This document shows positions 63,367-64,000 of a stretch of DNA of 64,000 bases, piece after piece. The notes below the pieces were generated by a model that saw only the letters and a program-made list of their open reading frames with translations, did not search any database and had not been told where the DNA came from. The translations under genes were made by a program, and so were the position numbers. The number at the start of each line of letters is the position of its first letter. Position 1 is the stretch's first letter. The stretch lies in contig JADJGZ010000032.1 of NCBI GenBank assembly GCA_016707785.1, positions 1 through 64,000 of the forward strand. Direction: 5' to 3'. This DNA comes from Bacteroidales bacterium. Lineage in GTDB: Bacteria; Bacteroidota; Bacteroidia; Bacteroidales; UBA4417.

Positions 63367-63803
63367 GTGAAAATGCAAAGTGAAAAATGCAAAGTGCAAA
63401 TTTGTGAGTGCCGGGAATCGTGCAGGGGAGCCAATTCTCTGGACTACGGGCAGTAGTCGAGTGGCAATTAAGTGAACACAAATGACACAAATCCAACAGC
63501 AGTCGTCGCGACCGGTTTGTCGCGTTCATTGCCGAGCCAATAGATAAGAGTCGTTTGCCAGGTGCCCCGAAGGGGAGCCTTTGGCTCTGAGTGCTGAGTG
63601 CCGTGTGCTGAGTGCCCCGAAAGGGAGGTGAGTGCCAGAAGGTAAATAATAGAACAAAAATGACACAAATCCTTCACAAATAGGCACAAGTAAATCCGTT
63701 TAAATCCGCGTGATGATCCGTTTTGTCCGCGTTCCATTTGCCGAGCCCAACGAACTGGTGCTGAAAACAAGTGAATGGTTAATACCTGATCAAGGTTGGA
63801 CAT

Positions 63804-63830
63804 AAAAAAAGCCGGATTAACCGGCTTTTT
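63804..63830. terminator. Bidirectional intrinsic terminator
   Basis: AAAAAGCCGG and CCGGCTTTTT form a 10-bp stem with a 5-nt loop, with A7 on the left and T5 on the right. On the minus strand it follows the gene ending at 63854 by 24 bp. Confidence 0.85.
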
Positions 63831-63853
63831 GAATAATTCAATTCGTCTGGAGC

Positions 63854-64000
63854 TTATTCAGCAATGATAACAAGGTATTTGGATGCACTCCAGAAATCAG
63901 TATAGTTTTTAACTACTAAACTATCTACAGCTTTCTTTCCAACAAGACTAAATGATCCGGCTGGATGAGTGGTCAATAAAGTAGCTTTCTTCTTGAAAAC
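63854..64000 (-). CDS. C-terminal end of an unidentified protein (N-terminus outside window)
   Basis: The last 48 residues of an open frame enter from the right edge and stop at TAA (63854-63856). The visible part includes TTHPAGSFSLVGKKAVDS and FWSASKYLVIIAE. It is followed by a good terminator on the same strand, which supports a real gene. The fragment is too short for a family call. Confidence 0.65.
   Translation of the reverse strand, partial: VFKKKATLLTTHPAGSFSLVGKKAVDSLVVKNYTDFWSASKYLVIIAE

Larger units (their letters stand above)
63326..63853. other. Intergenic region with degenerate repeats, no gene seen
   Basis: About 530 bp of apparently non-coding DNA with several decayed repeats. 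ACACAAATGACACAAATCC near 63475 recurs as AAAAATGACACAAATCC near 63655. CATTGCCGAGCCAA near 63530 recurs as CATTTGCCGAGCCCAA near 63735. GAGTGCC/GAGTGCTGAGTGCC words and GTGCCCCGAA appear twice between 63560 and 63640. Reading frames through it are short and not protein-like. Confidence 0.6.

Noticed and set aside
63468..63803. Minus-strand frame of 111 codons
   Set aside because: It covers degenerate repeats, has no domain and overlaps no promoter signal.

Overview
The window comes from a member of the Bacteroidota, probably a Bacteroidales- or Marinilabiliales-like bacterium. The evidence is AT-rich DNA, many exported proteins ending in type IX secretion (T9SS) sorting domains with a PNP motif, a FecI/FecR sigma/anti-sigma pair with a DUF4974-type C-terminus, a carboxypeptidase-regulatory-domain TonB receptor, and many starts preceded by the Bacteroidota -7 promoter box TAnnTTTG. 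No rRNA, tRNA, CRISPR array, prophage or classical insertion sequence was seen.

Layout. 1-1668 is the N-terminal part of a secreted N,N-dimethylformamidase-beta-like protein (minus strand, cut by the window edge). 2391-3809 is an aldehyde dehydrogenase. 3904-18588 is a surface-signalling and surface-protein block: ECF sigma factor, FecR anti-sigma factor, an STN-domain/beta-barrel protein, a T9SS beta-helix protein and a 2516-residue multidomain T9SS protein. A 37-bp motif resembling an ECF promoter occurs both before fecR and 440 bp before the giant gene, which suggests that this sigma factor controls both. 18738-29011 is mostly housekeeping: an ABC-F ATPase, a polyprenyl diphosphate synthase, glucose-1-phosphate thymidylyltransferase, an MMPL/RND exporter, a phosphofructokinase with pyrophosphate-type active-site residues, aspartokinase and class I fructose-1,6-bisphosphatase. 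29031-31620 is a TPR histidine kinase with a NarL-type response regulator.

31757-38013 holds a run of exported proteins mostly of unknown function: an OmpA-family protein, a lipoprotein, a helical protein, a leucine-rich-repeat protein and two unknowns. Two of these genes carry apparent -1 frameshifts, one of them exactly at an A AAA AAC slippery heptamer. 38220-39286 is a REP-associated tyrosine transposase (RAYT) gene split by a pyrimidine-rich tract and a run of 34 G. Next come a CotH-kinase T9SS protein, a small beta-barrel, rubrerythrin, the repair helicase Mfd and a membrane TPR/HTH regulator that precedes a T9SS beta-propeller/PKD protein and a subtilase.

54824-55107 is a nested inverted-repeat element. 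55299-60586 groups a DUF5689 lipoprotein, a TonB-dependent receptor and a divergent secreted endonuclease/exonuclease/phosphatase-family enzyme, a plausible outer-membrane set for nucleic-acid or phosphoester use. The right end has a dolichol-phosphate-mannose-synthase-like glycosyltransferase, dihydroorotase, a MORN-type lipoprotein, degenerate repeats and the C-terminus of one more minus-strand gene.

All functional calls rest on motifs read by eye; no database search was run.
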